Shown here piece by piece: positions 25,817-34,771 of a stretch of 64,000 nt of DNA. The stretch comes from Kaistella montana (GTDB lineage Bacteria; Bacteroidota; Bacteroidia; Flavobacteriales; Weeksellaceae). A model generated the notes under the pieces. That model was not told the origin of the DNA. It did not search any database and saw only the letters and a list, made by a program, of their open reading frames with translations. The position numbers were made by a program, and so were the translations under genes. Position 1 is the stretch's first letter; every line of letters begins with the position of its first letter. The DNA lies in the NCBI RefSeq assembly GCF_024436175.1, contig NZ_JANFQP010000003.1, forward strand, positions 1-64,000. Direction: 5' to 3'.

Positions 25817-26424
25817 TAATTAGTGAAAACTTCGGGTGCTTTTTCAGCTCCGGCAGCCGCTTTGAAATAAGGTTTTTCTTTAAAGTTGGTAAAGTTTGCC
25901 AAAATATTATTCGGGAAAGTTTTAATCGAAGTGTTATAATCCTGAGCCGCTTCGTTATAATAAACAGTTTCCGATCTGATGCTGTTTTCAATAGCAGTGT
26001 ACTCTCTTTGGAAATTGATATATTGTTGATCCGCTTTCAAATTTGGGTAACTTTCAACTACCGCCATCAATCTGCTAAGTGCACCACTTAATTCGCCTTG
26101 TGCAGCTTGAAATTTCGCCATATCAGCTTCAGTCATATTCGTAGGATCGATAGTCATCGATGTAGCTTTTGAACGAGCTTCAACCACTTTAGTTAATGTT
26201 TCTTGCTCAAATTGCGAGTAAGACTTCACCGTTCTTTCAAGATTCGGAATGAGGTTCGCACGTTTTTGATAAACGGTTTCTACGTTCGACCATTTAGTGT
26301 TTACATTTTGTTCTTTGGTGGTAAAGGAGTTATAGCCATTTTTGCCCCAGAAAAATAATACCGCAGCAATTACTAGAAGAGCAATACCGATAGTTCCGGC
26401 GCTCATACAACCTCTGTTTCTCAT
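25816..26424 (-). CDS. lemA: LemA family protein
   Basis: 202 residues with one N-terminal transmembrane helix (about 8-27, TIGIALLVIAAVLFFWG) followed by the helical LemA domain: NVNTKWSNVETVYQKRANLIPNLERTVKSY spread over about 42-70, VVESYPNLKAD, and QREYTAIENSI. This is a membrane-anchored helical-bundle protein of unresolved function. It is first in the lemA-TPM-TPM operon. Confidence 0.93.
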   Translation of the reverse strand: MRNRGCMSAGTIGIALLVIAAVLFFWGKNGYNSFTTKEQNVNTKWSNVETVYQKRANLIPNLERTVKSYSQFEQETLTKVVEARSKATSMTIDPTNMTEADMAKFQAAQGELSGALSRLMAVVESYPNLKADQQYINFQREYTAIENSIRSETVYYNEAAQDYNTSIKTFPNNILANFTNFKEKPYFKAAAGAEKAPEVFTN

Positions 26425-26458
26425 AGTTTAATATTTTTAATGTTTGTTATTCGGTACC

Positions 26459-26466
26459 CAAATATA
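26459..26466 (-). promoter_or_regulatory. TAnnTTTG -7 box for lemA operon
   Basis: The minus strand reads TATATTTG, 34 bp upstream of the lemA ATG. It is back-to-back with the folA box 12 bp away. Confidence 0.6.
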
Positions 26467-26478
26467 CAAATTATGTAC

Positions 26479-26486
26479 TAAATTTG
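26479..26486 (+). promoter_or_regulatory. TAnnTTTG -7 box for folA
   Basis: TAAATTTG, 16 bp upstream of the folA ATG. Together with the lemA box it forms a compact divergent promoter. Confidence 0.65.
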
Positions 26487-26502
26487 TAAAAATTTAAAAA
26501 AA

Positions 26503-26997
26503 ATGACAACAATTGTAGTAGCCATGGGCTTAAGCAATGAAATAGGCACTGATAATCAGTTACTTTGGCATCTTCCGAAAGATCTAAAACATTTTAAGGA
26601 AATCACAACCGGTCATCCGATCATCATGGGGCGAAAAACTTATGAAAGTATCGGGAAACCCCTTCCCAACCGCACCAATATTGTTGTCAGCAGAAAAAAA
26701 GACTGGTTCGAGGAAGGAATTCTAATCGTCGGAAGCATAAAAGAAGCCATAAAATTTGCCAAGAAAATGGATGAAAACATCTTCATCATCGGAGGTGGAA
26801 ATATTTATGAGCAAACCATCGACCTTGCAGATCAATTGGAAGTAACGCAAGTGAAAGCCAACCTAAAAGCGGATGTTTTCTTCCCGAAAATCAATCCTAA
26901 AATTTGGAAAAAAACGCAGGAAATCTGCCATGAAAAAGACGAAAAAAACGAATATAAATTCTGTTTCCAAACATTTGTCAGAAAGTCTGAAAAGTAA
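26503..26997 (+). CDS. folA: Dihydrofolate reductase
   Basis: NADPH-dependent reduction of dihydrofolate. 164 residues: TTIVVAMGLSNEIGTDNQLLWHLPKDLKHFK at the start (substrate-binding LLWHLPKDL at about 20-28, Asp about 26), then IIMGRKTYESIGKPLPNRTNIVVSR and FIIGGGNIYEQ near 103-113. Length and motifs are normal. The start is preceded by an A-run rather than a Shine-Dalgarno sequence. Confidence 0.96.
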   Translation: MTTIVVAMGLSNEIGTDNQLLWHLPKDLKHFKEITTGHPIIMGRKTYESIGKPLPNRTNIVVSRKKDWFEEGILIVGSIKEAIKFAKKMDENIFIIGGGNIYEQTIDLADQLEVTQVKANLKADVFFPKINPKIWKKTQEICHEKDEKNEYKFCFQTFVRKSEK

Positions 26998-27008
26998 TAT
27001 CTAATTTT

Positions 27009-27016
27009 TATCTTTG
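27009..27016 (+). promoter_or_regulatory. TAnnTTTG -7 box
   Basis: TATCTTTG, 20 bp upstream of the ATG at 27037. Confidence 0.6.
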
Positions 27017-27036
27017 CACTTCAAAAAATTTAAGCA

Positions 27037-27603
27037 ATGAACAAATACATAAAATTCGTAATCGCCGCATTGATGATCGCAGCAGGAATTTATCTGATGA
27101 TGAACCGAAATATCGGTTGGGGAATCGTGGTGGTAATTCTATCCGCAATCCCAATCTTATTATTTTTTAAAAACGAATTCATCCTTGCCGCTTTTTGGTA
27201 TTTAAGAAAACAAAATATGCCAAAAGCTGCTCAGTGGCTCGATAAAATTACCAATTTCGAAACTCAACTTCACAAATCTCAATATGGATATTTCCATTAT
27301 CTACAAGGTTTAACTTTGGCTCAGGAAAATCCTTCGAAGGTGGAACCTTTCATGAAAAAAGCTTTGGAATATGGTTTAAACATGAAACACGACCGCGCAA
27401 TGGCAACCCTAAACATAGCAGCCGGAGCTATGCAAAAAGGCAGAAGACAAGAAGCAATCAAATTATTGGAAGAAGCTAAAAGATTGGACACCGCGGGAAT
27501 GATGACCGACCAAATCAAAATGATGAAAGATCAGCTGAAAATGCCTTCAATGCAGAAACACATGCACAACCCAAACATGAGACAAAGAGGAAAATTCTCT
27601 TAA
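27037..27603 (+). CDS. Membrane protein with TPR-like helical tail, unknown function
   Basis: 188 residues. Two transmembrane helices lie at about 5-21 and 28-46. A helical cytoplasmic part follows with TPR-like pairs (YFHYLQGLTLAQENPSKVEPFMKKALEYGL, and RAMATLNIAAGAMQKGRRQEAIKLLEEAKRLD, each in separate stretches between about 85 and 155), and a Met/Lys-rich tail. I do not recognise a named family. Its own promoter box and terminator make it monocistronic. Confidence 0.82.
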   Translation: MNKYIKFVIAALMIAAGIYLMMNRNIGWGIVVVILSAIPILLFFKNEFILAAFWYLRKQNMPKAAQWLDKITNFETQLHKSQYGYFHYLQGLTLAQENPSKVEPFMKKALEYGLNMKHDRAMATLNIAAGAMQKGRRQEAIKLLEEAKRLDTAGMMTDQIKMMKDQLKMPSMQKHMHNPNMRQRGKFS

Positions 27604-27621
27604 TATTTCCTGAATTTCAAT

Positions 27622-27654
27622 AAAAAAAATCCTGAATTACTTCAGGATTTTTTT
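27622..27654. terminator. Bidirectional terminator between 27037-27603 and glyA
   Basis: A 14-bp stem, AAAAAAATCCTGAA / TTCAGGATTTTTTT, with a 4-base loop between convergent genes. Confidence 0.94.
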
Positions 27655-27688
27655 GTTTTAAAATGTATTTAAAAAGATTTTCGTTCCA

Positions 27689-28954
27689 TTAATATTGAAA
27701 CAAAGGTTTTGAGTTCATCAAATCATTTACTTTTTGTCTCACACCAGAAATTACCGATTCGTCTTTAAGGTTCATGACCACATCATTAATTAAACTAGCG
27801 ATCACTTCCATATCATTTTCTTTCAATCCTCTTGTGGTAATCGCAGCAGTTCCTAAACGGATTCCCGAAGTGGTAAATGCCGATTTATCATCGAAAGGAA
27901 CCATATTTTTGTTGCAAGTAATATCAGCTTTTACCAATGCTTTTTCGGTTTCTTTTCCGTTGACATTTTTATTCCGAAGATCAACCAACATCAAGTGATT
28001 ATCGGTACCTCCACTTACGATATCAAAACCATTTGCAATCATTGCTTTTGCTAAAGCTTGAGCATTTGCAACAACTTGTTTCGCATAAACTTCGAATTTA
28101 TCATCAATCGCTTCAGCAAAAGCCACTGCTTTTCCGGCAATTACATGTTCCAACGGACCACCTTGAATTCCTGGAAATACCGCACTGTCCAAAACTGCGC
28201 TCATCATTTTGGTTTCGCCTTTTGGAGTTTGGTGACCATAAGTATTTTCAAAGTCTTTGCCCATCATGATCAATCCACCTCTGGGTCCACGCAAAGTTTT
28301 GTGAGTTGTGGTTGTTACAACATGGCAATGTTCGAAAGGCGAACTCAGCAATCCTTTTGCGATTAAGCCTGCAGGATGCGCGATATCTGCCCAAAGCGTC
28401 GCTCCTACTTCATCAGCAACTTCACGAAATTTTTTAAAATCAATATCTCTAGAATAAGCAGAATAACCTGCGATAATCATTTTCGGTTTTACTTCCAATG
28501 CTTTTTGGCGCATTGCTTCGTAATCGATCAACCCGGATTCGCGATCAACTCCATAAAAATTGGCACCATACTGAATTCCGGAAAAATTAACGAAAGAACC
28601 ATGAGTAAGGTGACCTCCCATCGATAAATCCAATCCTAAAATCTGATCTCCAGGTTTCAATACCGCTAAATAAATAGCTGCATTGGCTTGTGAACCTGAA
28701 TGTGGCTGCACATTAGCATATTCCACCCCGAAAAGTTGTTTGGCTCTTTCGATAGCAAGGGTTTCAACCTCATCTACCACTTCGCAACCACCATAATATC
28801 TTCTTCCCGGATATCCTTCAGCATATTTATTGGTTAATACGCTGCCCATAGCTTTCATCACGTTTTCTGAAACGAAATTTTCAGATGCGATAAGTTCAAT
28901 ACCATGGGTTTGCCTTTGTCTTTCTTGTTCTATAAGGTCAAAAATTGGATCCAT
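27689..28954 (-). CDS. glyA: Serine hydroxymethyltransferase
   Basis: The PLP enzyme interconverting serine and glycine with THF. 421 residues: [11 protein letters not shown] near 19-29, [19 protein letters not shown] near 51-69, the PLP-Lys motif [16 protein letters not shown] near 219-234, and GIQGGPLEH. Length and motifs are standard. It acts in the same one-carbon cycle as folA, encoded nearby. Confidence 0.97.
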   Translation of the reverse strand: MDPIFDLIEQERQRQTHGIELIASENFVSENVMKAMGSVLTNKYAEGYPGRRYYGGCEVVDEVETLAIERAKQLFGVEYANVQPHSGSQANAAIYLAVLKPGDQILGLDLSMGGHLTHGSFVNFSGIQYGANFYGVDRESGLIDYEAMRQKALEVKPKMIIAGYSAYSRDIDFKKFREVADEVGATLWADIAHPAGLIAKGLLSSPFEHCHVVTTTTHKTLRGPRGGLIMMGKDFENTYGHQTPKGETKMMSAVLDSAVFPGIQGGPLEHVIAGKAVAFAEAIDDKFEVYAKQVVANAQALAKAMIANGFDIVSGGTDNHLMLVDLRNKNVNGKETEKALVKADITCNKNMVPFDDKSAFTTSGIRLGTAAITTRGLKENDMEVIASLINDVVMNLKDESVISGVRQKVNDLMNSKPLFQY

Positions 28955-29018
28955 AATGATAATTAAATTTAATAATAAGGGGTTAAAATTTCTGCTGGTT
29001 TTCTTGAATTAATGGTTT

Positions 29019-29026
29019 CAAATTTA
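29019..29026 (-). promoter_or_regulatory. TAnnTTTG -7 box for glyA
   Basis: The minus strand reads TAAATTTG, 64 bp upstream of the glyA ATG. Confidence 0.5.
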
Positions 29027-29179
29027 GTCATTTTTCGCGAAAAGACCCTAAAGATTTTCCACGAATTTGAAATCATTCTGCAGTAATAAAGCACTTTTTC
29101 GCTCTTTATGGAATTTAAACTCATAGAAACTAATCATTCGACTCCATTTGAAAAACTTTCGTTCGTGGATCTTAATTTG

Positions 29180-29187
29180 TATTTTTG
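29180..29187 (+). promoter_or_regulatory. TAnnTTTG -7 box for the Smr-domain gene
   Basis: TATTTTTG, 18 bp upstream of the ATG at 29206. Confidence 0.62.
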
Positions 29188-29205
29188 CGACAAGAAAATT
29201 TCACC

Positions 29206-29700
29206 ATGAAAATCGGCGATAAAGTAGCAGCCATCGATGAAGATTTGAAGGGAACCATCACTTCCGTGAAAGGTGAAATCGTGGTTTTCAAAGATGAGCA
29301 CGGCTTTACTCATCAATTCAAAAAAAATAAATTGGTGCCTCAAAATCCCGAGATCTACGACCAAGTCAAAGCAATTCGAAAGGCTGAAATCCCAAAACCG
29401 GTCTCCAAAAAACACCACAAAAAACATTTGGTGCTCGATTTACACTTTGAAAATATGGTGAAAAATCCCGTGGATTATGATGCTTTTGAAAGAATTTTCA
29501 TGCAGAAAGAAAAATTAGTAGAAACTTTGGATTTCTGCCGGAAAAACAACCTGAAAAAATTGGAAATCATCCACGGAATTGGCGATGGCGTTCTACAAAG
29601 AATGGTACACGATTACCTGATCGGACAAACCAATCTGGAATTTGATGACCATGATTTTTTCTACCATCAACGGGGAAGCGTTCTGGTAACTTTGAAATAA
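29206..29700 (+). CDS. Smr-domain protein with N-terminal DUF2027-like segment
   Basis: 164 residues from the ATG at 29206 (MKIGDKVAAIDEDLKGTITS). The first ~50 residues form a KOW/SH3-like beta domain as in DUF2027 proteins. The C-terminal half (about 72-164) is an Smr domain with LDLHFENM and IIHGIGDGVLQRMVHDYL. Smr domains are nucleic-acid-binding and often nicking nucleases. Here the usual LDLHG reads LDLHF. It lacks the MutS2 part, so it is a stand-alone Smr protein. Confidence 0.85.
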   Translation: MKIGDKVAAIDEDLKGTITSVKGEIVVFKDEHGFTHQFKKNKLVPQNPEIYDQVKAIRKAEIPKPVSKKHHKKHLVLDLHFENMVKNPVDYDAFERIFMQKEKLVETLDFCRKNNLKKLEIIHGIGDGVLQRMVHDYLIGQTNLEFDDHDFFYHQRGSVLVTLK

Positions 29701-29716
29701 ATTTTCTTCAAAAAAA

Positions 29717-30031
29717 CTATTTCCCTTTTGGCAAGAGCTTAAATGAAGTTGCCACAAACTTGTCGCCTTTGATGGTTCCGGTTACTTCTGCCTTCCGAAC
29801 GGCATTGCAAAAACCGTCATTCGAGTGTGCGTCGCCATGATCATCAATGTTAGTTCCTTCCACAAAATAAGATTTTCCGCCGATTCTCACTGCCAAATCG
29901 CAACCTTTTTTGCCTTTCATTTTAAACTGACATTGTCCGCAAGCAACTTCTACCACTTGCTTTTTTAGTGTAGACTGAGAAAAAACGCTAATTCCTGCAA
30001 AAAGTAAAATCAACAACAATACATTTTTCAT
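29717..30031 (-). CDS. Small secreted Cys-containing protein (DUF6370-like, tentative)
   Basis: 104 residues from the ATG at 30031: signal peptide MKNVLLLILLFAGISVFSQ, then VEVACGQCQFKMKGKKGCDLAVRIGGKSYFVEG with CGQC and a further Cys, and GFCNAVRKAEVTGTIKGDKFVATSF. The four conserved-looking cysteines suggest a metal site or disulfides. It is presumably periplasmic. The family name is recalled, not verified. Convergent with the Smr gene. Confidence 0.75.
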   Translation of the reverse strand: MKNVLLLILLFAGISVFSQSTLKKQVVEVACGQCQFKMKGKKGCDLAVRIGGKSYFVEGTNIDDHGDAHSNDGFCNAVRKAEVTGTIKGDKFVATSFKLLPKGK

Positions 30032-30142
30032 TTTAAAAATATTTGTGGTAAAATTAGCACATTTATTCATTAAAAACAGCCGTTACAAAACACTAATTTC
30101 ATCAATATCCGTCGGAACGGGACAGACTCCTATTTTTTTTAT

Positions 30143-30150
30143 TAAATTTG
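30143..30150 (+). promoter_or_regulatory. TAnnTTTG -7 box for DUF3822-rsmD
   Basis: TAAATTTG, 16 bp upstream of the ATG at 30167. Confidence 0.62.
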
Positions 30151-30166
30151 CTCACGATAAAAAATT

Positions 30167-30889
30167 ATGCAAAAGCTTTCTCTTCTTTTCACAAAAGATG
30201 GTTTACAGTACCAGATTTCCAAAAACAGAAATGTTTCGGAGGAACAATCTTTTTTTGTAACCGAGGAAACTCCGGAAAACGATATAGCCGATCAACTCTC
30301 GAAAGTTTTAGCCAATAAAAACATTCGGGAAATCGCGGTTTTTTCGGCTTTAAATCATTTCACACTCATGCCCGAAGGTTTTTCTGAACATGATTTGGGA
30401 TATGATTTGATTGCTTACAACGCGCCTGTAGATCGAGAAAACGAAGAATTAATGCTTTCGGTGAACAAAAAATTTGGCGTTCAGTTTTATTATACTTTTC
30501 CGAAAAATTATTACCAACTGATCAAGGATTTGAAACTTCCGACGAATTTCAATTTCTCAGGTGAAAAATTTCTGAATACCATTAATGCAAAAAATCAGAA
30601 AGAAATTCACATCAATTTATATCATAATCAATGCGAATTTTTTGCATTAAACCAAAAGAAAGTCGTGCTTTACAACAATCTGGATGTGAATTCGGAAGTC
30701 GATTTTCTTTATTTCATCATGTTTACTTTAAGCAAAATCGGATTCGGCATCAATGAAACCCAGTTTTTGGTTTACGGCGAAACTACCGAAAACGAAACTT
30801 TTATATCGGAACTCAAAAAATTTGTGAAAAATCTGAAAATCGTTTACGACAATATTCCTAAGAAAAATTTCGTCCTCAACGCGCAATAA
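30167..30889 (+). CDS. DUF3822 family protein
   Basis: 240 residues, without signal or membrane segments. An actin-like-fold protein family found in Bacteroidota directly upstream of rsmD, as here (29-bp gap). It reads SLLFTKDGLQYQISKN, EIAVFSALNHFTLMPEGF, EIHINLYHNQCEFFALNQKKVVLYN, FLYFIMFTLSK. The conserved pairing suggests a role tied to rRNA methylation or ribosome assembly; no activity is known. Confidence 0.85.
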   Translation: MQKLSLLFTKDGLQYQISKNRNVSEEQSFFVTEETPENDIADQLSKVLANKNIREIAVFSALNHFTLMPEGFSEHDLGYDLIAYNAPVDRENEELMLSVNKKFGVQFYYTFPKNYYQLIKDLKLPTNFNFSGEKFLNTINAKNQKEIHINLYHNQCEFFALNQKKVVLYNNLDVNSEVDFLYFIMFTLSKIGFGINETQFLVYGETTENETFISELKKFVKNLKIVYDNIPKKNFVLNAQ

Positions 30890-30918
30890 CAGTTCCCAGC
30901 ACCCAACAAACCTCAATT

Positions 30919-31506
30919 ATGTACAGAATTATCAGCGGAAGATGGAAATCGAAAAGAATTTCTGCTCCCAAAAATTTCGAAGTAAGACCCACCACCGATT
31001 TTGCCAAAGAAGCCCTTTTCAGCATCATTGAAAACCGCTTCAATTTCGATCTCGGAAGCAGTGCTGTACTCGATCTTTTTGCAGGAATTGGCTCTATTTC
31101 TTTGGAATTTGCTTCCCGCGGTTGCCAAAATGTAACTTCCGTGGAAATGAATCAAAAACACGCTGCTTTCATTAATTCTACCGCTGCAGAACTCGACATG
31201 AGTTTACAGATTAATGTACAACGCGCTGATGTTTTCGATTATTTAAAGAAAAACCGAAACCGAAAATTGCATGAAATTATCGTTGCCGATCCACCTTTCG
31301 AAACCGATGAAAAAAAATACAAAGAATTGATTGCTTTGGTTTTAAACAATGTTTTTTTAAAGGAAAACGGAATTTTCATTTTGGAACATCAAAGCAGGAT
31401 GAAACTGGAACATCCGAACTTGCTCGACACCAGAAAATACGGAAATGTGAGTTTCTCTTTCTTCAAACCAAACGAAACAGAAACTGCTGAAATTCAGGAA
31501 GATTAA
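30919..31506 (+). CDS. rsmD: 16S rRNA (guanine966-N2)-methyltransferase
   Basis: A SAM-dependent methyltransferase for G966 of 16S rRNA. 195 residues: RIISGRWKSKRI at the start, PTTDFAKEALFSI, SAM motif VLDLFAGIGSISLEFASRG near 50-68, VEMNQKHAAFI, and the catalytic DPPF in EIIVADPPFETDE near 115-127. Length and motifs are typical. Confidence 0.95.
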   Translation: MYRIISGRWKSKRISAPKNFEVRPTTDFAKEALFSIIENRFNFDLGSSAVLDLFAGIGSISLEFASRGCQNVTSVEMNQKHAAFINSTAAELDMSLQINVQRADVFDYLKKNRNRKLHEIIVADPPFETDEKKYKELIALVLNNVFLKENGIFILEHQSRMKLEHPNLLDTRKYGNVSFSFFKPNETETAEIQED

Positions 31507-31525
31507 AATATTTTCAATTCAAATT

Positions 31526-32356
31526 TTATAAAACTTTCAACTCCAAATCAATTGATTTTCCGAAGAATTTTTTGGAGATTTTTTCAAAGTTTTTAGTCAA
31601 ATCCGACAGGTAAAATTGGTAAGATGGATTTGCATTTTTATCGTTGAGAAGGTGATGCTGTTCCAAAATCATTTTAAGCTGATTCGCAACAATATTCGGA
31701 GAATCGATGACCCGAACTCGGTTTCCGTAATATTGCTTGATTTCATCAATAAGCAAAGGATAATGCGTACAACCCAAAATAAGCGTTTCGATATTTTTTA
31801 ATTTACTATTGCTCAAGTAATTGTAAATGATAGAATGCGTAATCGGATGATTTTTAAAACCTTCTTCAATCGCAGGAACCAAGAGCGGCGTTGCGAGCTC
31901 ATCCACTTTGATAAATTTATTGTGTTTTCGAATGGATTTCTTGTACAAACCTGAATTTACCGTAGCTTTTGTAGCAATTACTCCAACATTATTATGAATT
32001 TCATAGGCCACTTTTTCGGCAACAGGATTAATAACATCAATCACCGGAACTTTCTCGGCAACCAGCTCCAGAACTTCTTTCAAAGCATTTGCAGTAGCGG
32101 AATTACAAGCAATCACAATGGCTTTGCAGTTTTTTTTGAGTAAAAAATTGGTGATTTTGGTGGAATAACCCACAATCGCTTCCCGTGATTTCTCGCCATA
32201 CGGAAGATGCTTGGTGTCTCCGAAATAAATAAGATTTTCGTTAGGAAGCAATCTTTTGATTTCCTTTGCTACCGTTAAACCGCCAACTCCGGAATCGAAA
32301 ATACCGATCGGTTGGTTGGCTGAAAGATGACTGAAATCCTGCTTTTTCTTTTTCAA
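31526..32356 (-). CDS. murI: Glutamate racemase
   Basis: Provides D-glutamate for peptidoglycan. 276 residues, with the two catalytic cysteines in IACNSATA (Cys about 84) and LGCTHYPLL (Cys about 196), and IGIFDSGVGGLTVAKE near 17-32. The start is unusual: it appears to be TTG at 32356, because no in-frame ATG or GTG exists between the promoter box at 32372-32379 and the conserved N-terminus. Confidence 0.94.
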   Translation of the reverse strand: MKKKKQDFSHLSANQPIGIFDSGVGGLTVAKEIKRLLPNENLIYFGDTKHLPYGEKSREAIVGYSTKITNFLLKKNCKAIVIACNSATANALKEVLELVAEKVPVIDVINPVAEKVAYEIHNNVGVIATKATVNSGLYKKSIRKHNKFIKVDELATPLLVPAIEEGFKNHPITHSIIYNYLSNSKLKNIETLILGCTHYPLLIDEIKQYYGNRVRVIDSPNIVANQLKMILEQHHLLNDKNANPSYQFYLSDLTKNFEKISKKFFGKSIDLELKVL

Positions 32357-32371
32357 GGGAAAAAATTTTTA

Positions 32372-32379
32372 CAAAAATA
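32372..32379 (-). promoter_or_regulatory. TAnnTTTG -7 box for murI
   Basis: The minus strand reads TATTTTTG, 15 bp upstream of the TTG start at 32356, leaving a very short leader. Confidence 0.55.
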
Positions 32380-32435
32380 AGGTTTTTGGACGGATGTTAT
32401 ACATTATGAAATCATGGTTTTTCATCAATAAGCAT

Positions 32436-33071
32436 TTACATCTCCGCATTCTGTTCATTTCCATAGAATTTGGGCATTTGCCAATGATATTTCACCGCTA
32501 AAGTACGAATCGCTACAATAAGCAATATCGTCGAAATCTGAACAAAAGTATAAGAAAGCGAACTGTAACGAGCGAGAAGAAGAAAACAACTTCCTCCTAG
32601 AATACAAGCAGTTGCATAAATCTCTTTTCGGAAAATCAAAGGAATTCTGTTCAGCAAGATATCCCGAATAATCCCTCCAAAACATCCCGTAATCGTTCCT
32701 AAAGTAAGACAAATTAAAGGATGAAGATCAGCATTTAAACCTTTTTGAATCCCAACAATCGTAAAAAGTCCCAAACCGAAACTATCGAAAATAAACAAAG
32801 TAACACTGAATTTTTTTTCAATCGACTTAAAAACCATCGACAGAATACAAGTCACAAAAATCACCGAACACATCACCAAATCATGCATCCAGAAAACCGG
32901 AACATCGAGCAGTAAATCCCTCACCGTACCGCCTCCAACTGAAGTAACGAAAGCAATAATCAACACTCCGAATGGATCCAAACGCTTCTGCATCGCTGCA
33001 AAACTGCCCGACATTGCAAAAGAAATTGTTCCCAAAATCTCGATGATTAAATTGATGTTTTCGTGAAGCAT
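32436..33071 (-). CDS. TRIC-type cation channel (YadS/UPF0126) membrane protein
   Basis: 211 residues from the ATG at 33071; a TTG at 33083 is also in frame. Two TRIC (UPF0126) repeats, each three helices, with glycine motifs: SGSFAAMQKRLDPFGVLIIAFVTSVGGGTVRDLLL in the first (about 20-60) and GLGLFTIVGIQKGL...GTITGCFGGIIRDILL in the second. Prokaryotic TRIC proteins are homotrimeric monovalent cation channels. The coaD stop lies 16 bp upstream. Confidence 0.9.
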   Translation of the reverse strand: MLHENINLIIEILGTISFAMSGSFAAMQKRLDPFGVLIIAFVTSVGGGTVRDLLLDVPVFWMHDLVMCSVIFVTCILSMVFKSIEKKFSVTLFIFDSFGLGLFTIVGIQKGLNADLHPLICLTLGTITGCFGGIIRDILLNRIPLIFRKEIYATACILGGSCFLLLARYSSLSYTFVQISTILLIVAIRTLAVKYHWQMPKFYGNEQNAEM

Positions 33072-33086
33072 ATATTTCAACAAATT

Positions 33087-33554
33087 TTATCGATTCACAC
33101 GAACGGTATCGGGGACCAAAAGCTCATAATTACCGCCAAATGTGATAATTTCCCTTACGATACTGCTGCTGATAAACGATTTACTAGCGGAAGTAAGCAA
33201 GAATATGGTTTCGATTTTATTTTGTTGTGTAAGTTCTCGGTTGGTTTGTGCAATGGCTTTTTCAAACTCGAAATCGGCGGGATTTCTCAAACCTCTCAAG
33301 ATGAAATTGACATTTTTGCTGTGGCAATAATCAATCGTTAAACCTTCAAAATGATCGACTTCTACATTGGGGAATTTTTCGAAAGTTTTTTTGATGAATT
33401 CAATTCTTTCATCTAGCGAAAACATATATTTTTTCTGGGAATTCTGGCCGATGGCGATAATAATTTTATCGAAAAGCGGCGCAGCTCTTTCCACAATATC
33501 GTAGTGACCAAGCGTGATCGGATCGAATGACCCTGGAAATACAGCGACTCTCAT
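33087..33554 (-). CDS. coaD: Pantetheine-phosphate adenylyltransferase
   Basis: Transfers AMP to 4'-phosphopantetheine in coenzyme A synthesis. 155 residues: FPGSFDPITLGHYDIVERA near 6-24 (the family's TxGH motif, with His about 17), GLRNPADFEFEKAIAQTN near 92-109, and the C-terminal SASKSFISSSIVREI. The final pathway enzyme, coaE, is at 54901-55524. It lies downstream of ddl on the same strand. Confidence 0.96.
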   Translation of the reverse strand: MRVAVFPGSFDPITLGHYDIVERAAPLFDKIIIAIGQNSQKKYMFSLDERIEFIKKTFEKFPNVEVDHFEGLTIDYCHSKNVNFILRGLRNPADFEFEKAIAQTNRELTQQNKIETIFLLTSASKSFISSSIVREIITFGGNYELLVPDTVRVNR

Positions 33555-33614
33555 AGTTAAGATTTATTTATTGGTAGGAAGTGTGTCTGAAAATAATTCA
33601 GACTTTCCTTATTT

Positions 33615-34598
33615 TTATTTTTTTAATGCCTTTTCCACTTCATTTCCGCACAAATCTTTAATGGAAATGCCGTAAATTTTTGCTTGTTGTGGCAATATGG
33701 AAGCCGGTGAAAATCCTGGATTGGTATTCATTTCGAGCATATACGGGGTGCCGTTCATGATGATAAATTCGCTTCGAGAAAAACCACTCATTCCTAAAGA
33801 ATTATAAGCTTTTTTAGCAATATCTTCTACTTTTTGGCGGGTTTCTTCATCAATTCTTGCAGGAGTAATTTCTTCCGATGCGCCTTCATATTTGGCTTCG
33901 TAATCGAAAAATTCTTTGTGAGGAACAATTTCGGTGATTCCCAAAACGATGGTTTCTCCGTTGAAATCGACCACACCCACTGAAACTTCCATTCCATCGA
34001 GGAAACTTTCAATTAAAATCTCATCATCTTCAGCAAAGGCAAAATCCAAAGCCGTTTTCAGTTCTGAAGCTTCTTTTACTTTTGAAATTCCCAATGAAGA
34101 GCCACTTTGGTTAGGTTTCACAAACAGAGGAAGTCCCAATTCACTGATGATTTCACTTTCATTTACGGATTCGCCATTTCTTAAATAGATACTTTTTGCC
34201 GAAGGAATTCCATATTTTGAAAGGACAGCTAAAGTATCTTTTTTATTGAAAGTCAAAGCGCTTTGATAAAAACCGCAGCCGGTATATTTTTGTCCGATCG
34301 TGTCCCAATAAGCTTGTAACTCTCCATTTTCACCAGGTTTTCCGTGGATGATATTAAAACAAACATCAAAATTCACATCGAAACCACTTTCCAGATTTAC
34401 CGAAAAATCGGCTTTATTAATGGGAACTTTTTGTTCACGGTCATCGAGGAAATACCATTCGTCTTTTAAAATGACCACTTTATATACGTTGTACAACTCT
34501 CGGTCGAGAGAATCGTAAATCAATTGGCCGCTTTTGAGAGAAACTTTGTATTCATCAGAATAACCTCCCATTACCACGGCGACATTTTTCTTGTTCAT
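33615..34598 (-). CDS. ddl: D-alanine--D-alanine ligase
   Basis: An ATP-grasp enzyme joining two D-Ala for peptidoglycan. 327 residues: VAVVMGGYSDEYKVSLKSGQ at the start, IHGKPGENGELQAYWD, LPLFVKPNQSGSSLGISKV (ATP loop), EILIESFLDGMEVSVGV, and MLEMNTNPGFSPASILP (Mg-binding) near the C-terminus. It is upstream of coaD on the same strand with a 60-bp gap. Confidence 0.96.
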   Translation of the reverse strand: MNKKNVAVVMGGYSDEYKVSLKSGQLIYDSLDRELYNVYKVVILKDEWYFLDDREQKVPINKADFSVNLESGFDVNFDVCFNIIHGKPGENGELQAYWDTIGQKYTGCGFYQSALTFNKKDTLAVLSKYGIPSAKSIYLRNGESVNESEIISELGLPLFVKPNQSGSSLGISKVKEASELKTALDFAFAEDDEILIESFLDGMEVSVGVVDFNGETIVLGITEIVPHKEFFDYEAKYEGASEEITPARIDEETRQKVEDIAKKAYNSLGMSGFSRSEFIIMNGTPYMLEMNTNPGFSPASILPQQAKIYGISIKDLCGNEVEKALKK

Positions 34599-34617
34599 AG
34601 TTTTTATCTAAGTAAAG

Positions 34618-34625
34618 CAAATTTA
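34618..34625 (-). promoter_or_regulatory. TAnnTTTG -7 box for ddl
   Basis: The minus strand reads TAAATTTG, 19 bp upstream of the ddl ATG. Confidence 0.6.
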
Positions 34626-34757
34626 AACAAATTGTTGAAAAACATCCGCCATTATCGAAATATATTGTTGTTTAGGGAAATAATTCTGTTCCTAATTTCG
34701 CCATCAAAATTTCCTAAAAACCATTATTTAGGTCTTTTCTTTCGTGGTAAAAAAATG

Positions 34758-34765
34758 TATTTTTG
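34758..34765 (+). promoter_or_regulatory. TAnnTTTG -7 box for lpxK
   Basis: TATTTTTG, 6 bp upstream of the lpxK ATG. The transcript would have almost no leader, so leaderless or near-leaderless translation is possible. Confidence 0.6.
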
Positions 34766-34771
34766 CAACCT